A DNA stretch of 5,490 nucleotides. Source: Pseudomonadota bacterium (GTDB lineage: Bacteria; Pseudomonadota; Alphaproteobacteria; Parvibaculales; Parvibaculaceae). The notes below the pieces were generated by a model that worked only from the letters and a program-made list of their open reading frames with translations, was not told the DNA's origin and did no database searches. The stretch lies in contig JAJXZC010000124.1 in NCBI GenBank assembly GCA_021780275.1, positions 1-5,490 on the forward strand, read 5' to 3'. Made by a program: the position numbers and the translations under genes. Positions 5,459-5,490 of the stretch are shown here, in pieces (position 1 is the first letter of the stretch; each line of letters opens with the position of its first letter).

Positions 5459-5490
5459 ATGGCAGGCGCGGAGGCTCCCCTTTTCACGTC
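5459..5490 (+). CDS. Possible start of a divergent gene (cut by window edge)
   Basis: ATG 5459 is preceded by a purine-rich GGAGAGAAGGAAAG, a plausible though closely spaced Shine-Dalgarno, and opens a frame beginning MAGAEAPLFT that runs off the window. An in-frame ATG at 5438 has no ribosome binding site. Ten residues are too few to recognise a family. The call rests on the ribosome binding site and on the layout: exbB leaves in the opposite direction with about 240 bases between. Confidence 0.45.
   Translation, partial: MAGAEAPLFT

Overview
This is a GC-rich window in which all four well-supported genes lie on the minus strand. It therefore reads from right to left. Codon use and protein sequences suggest a proteobacterium, most likely an alphaproteobacterium. 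The exbB-exbD-exbD order and a long PHA synthase with an N-terminal PHBC_N-like segment both fit this. A surfactant- or lipid-degrading Hyphomicrobiales-type organism such as Parvibaculum would be plausible, but that is a guess from gene content. No RNA gene, insertion sequence, CRISPR array or attachment site was seen.

Layout, in the direction of transcription. (1) The right edge, about 5220-5490, is a probable divergent promoter region; a plus-strand gene appears to begin at 5459 and runs out of the window. (2) 5192-3337 holds a proton-motive-force energiser module: exbB (signal peptide, Ala/Pro linker, three membrane segments), then two different exbD genes. The second exbD is tightly coupled to the first, with its ribosome binding site overlapping the upstream stop codon. 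No tonB is visible. (3) 3241-1385 encodes a class I-type polyhydroxyalkanoate synthase (PhaC) with a complete Cys-Asp-His triad. (4) 1245-1 encodes the first 415 residues of a zinc metallo-beta-lactamase-fold alkyl sulfatase (SdsA1/YjcS family), cut by the left window edge.

How they may work together: the ExbB/ExbD proteins would form an inner-membrane proton channel that powers a TonB-type outer-membrane uptake step. The sulfatase would release alcohols from alkyl sulfates, and PhaC would store carbon as polyester. A common theme of uptake, breakdown and storage of aliphatic substrates is possible. It rests only on gene adjacency; the 95- and 139-base gaps before phaC and the sulfatase gene leave room for separate promoters.

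No clearly new system is visible. The points most worth a second look are the energiser module without tonB joined to phaC, the paired ExbD paralogs, the perfect hairpin between exbB and exbD, and the sulfatase that lacks a signal peptide and sits next to phaC.
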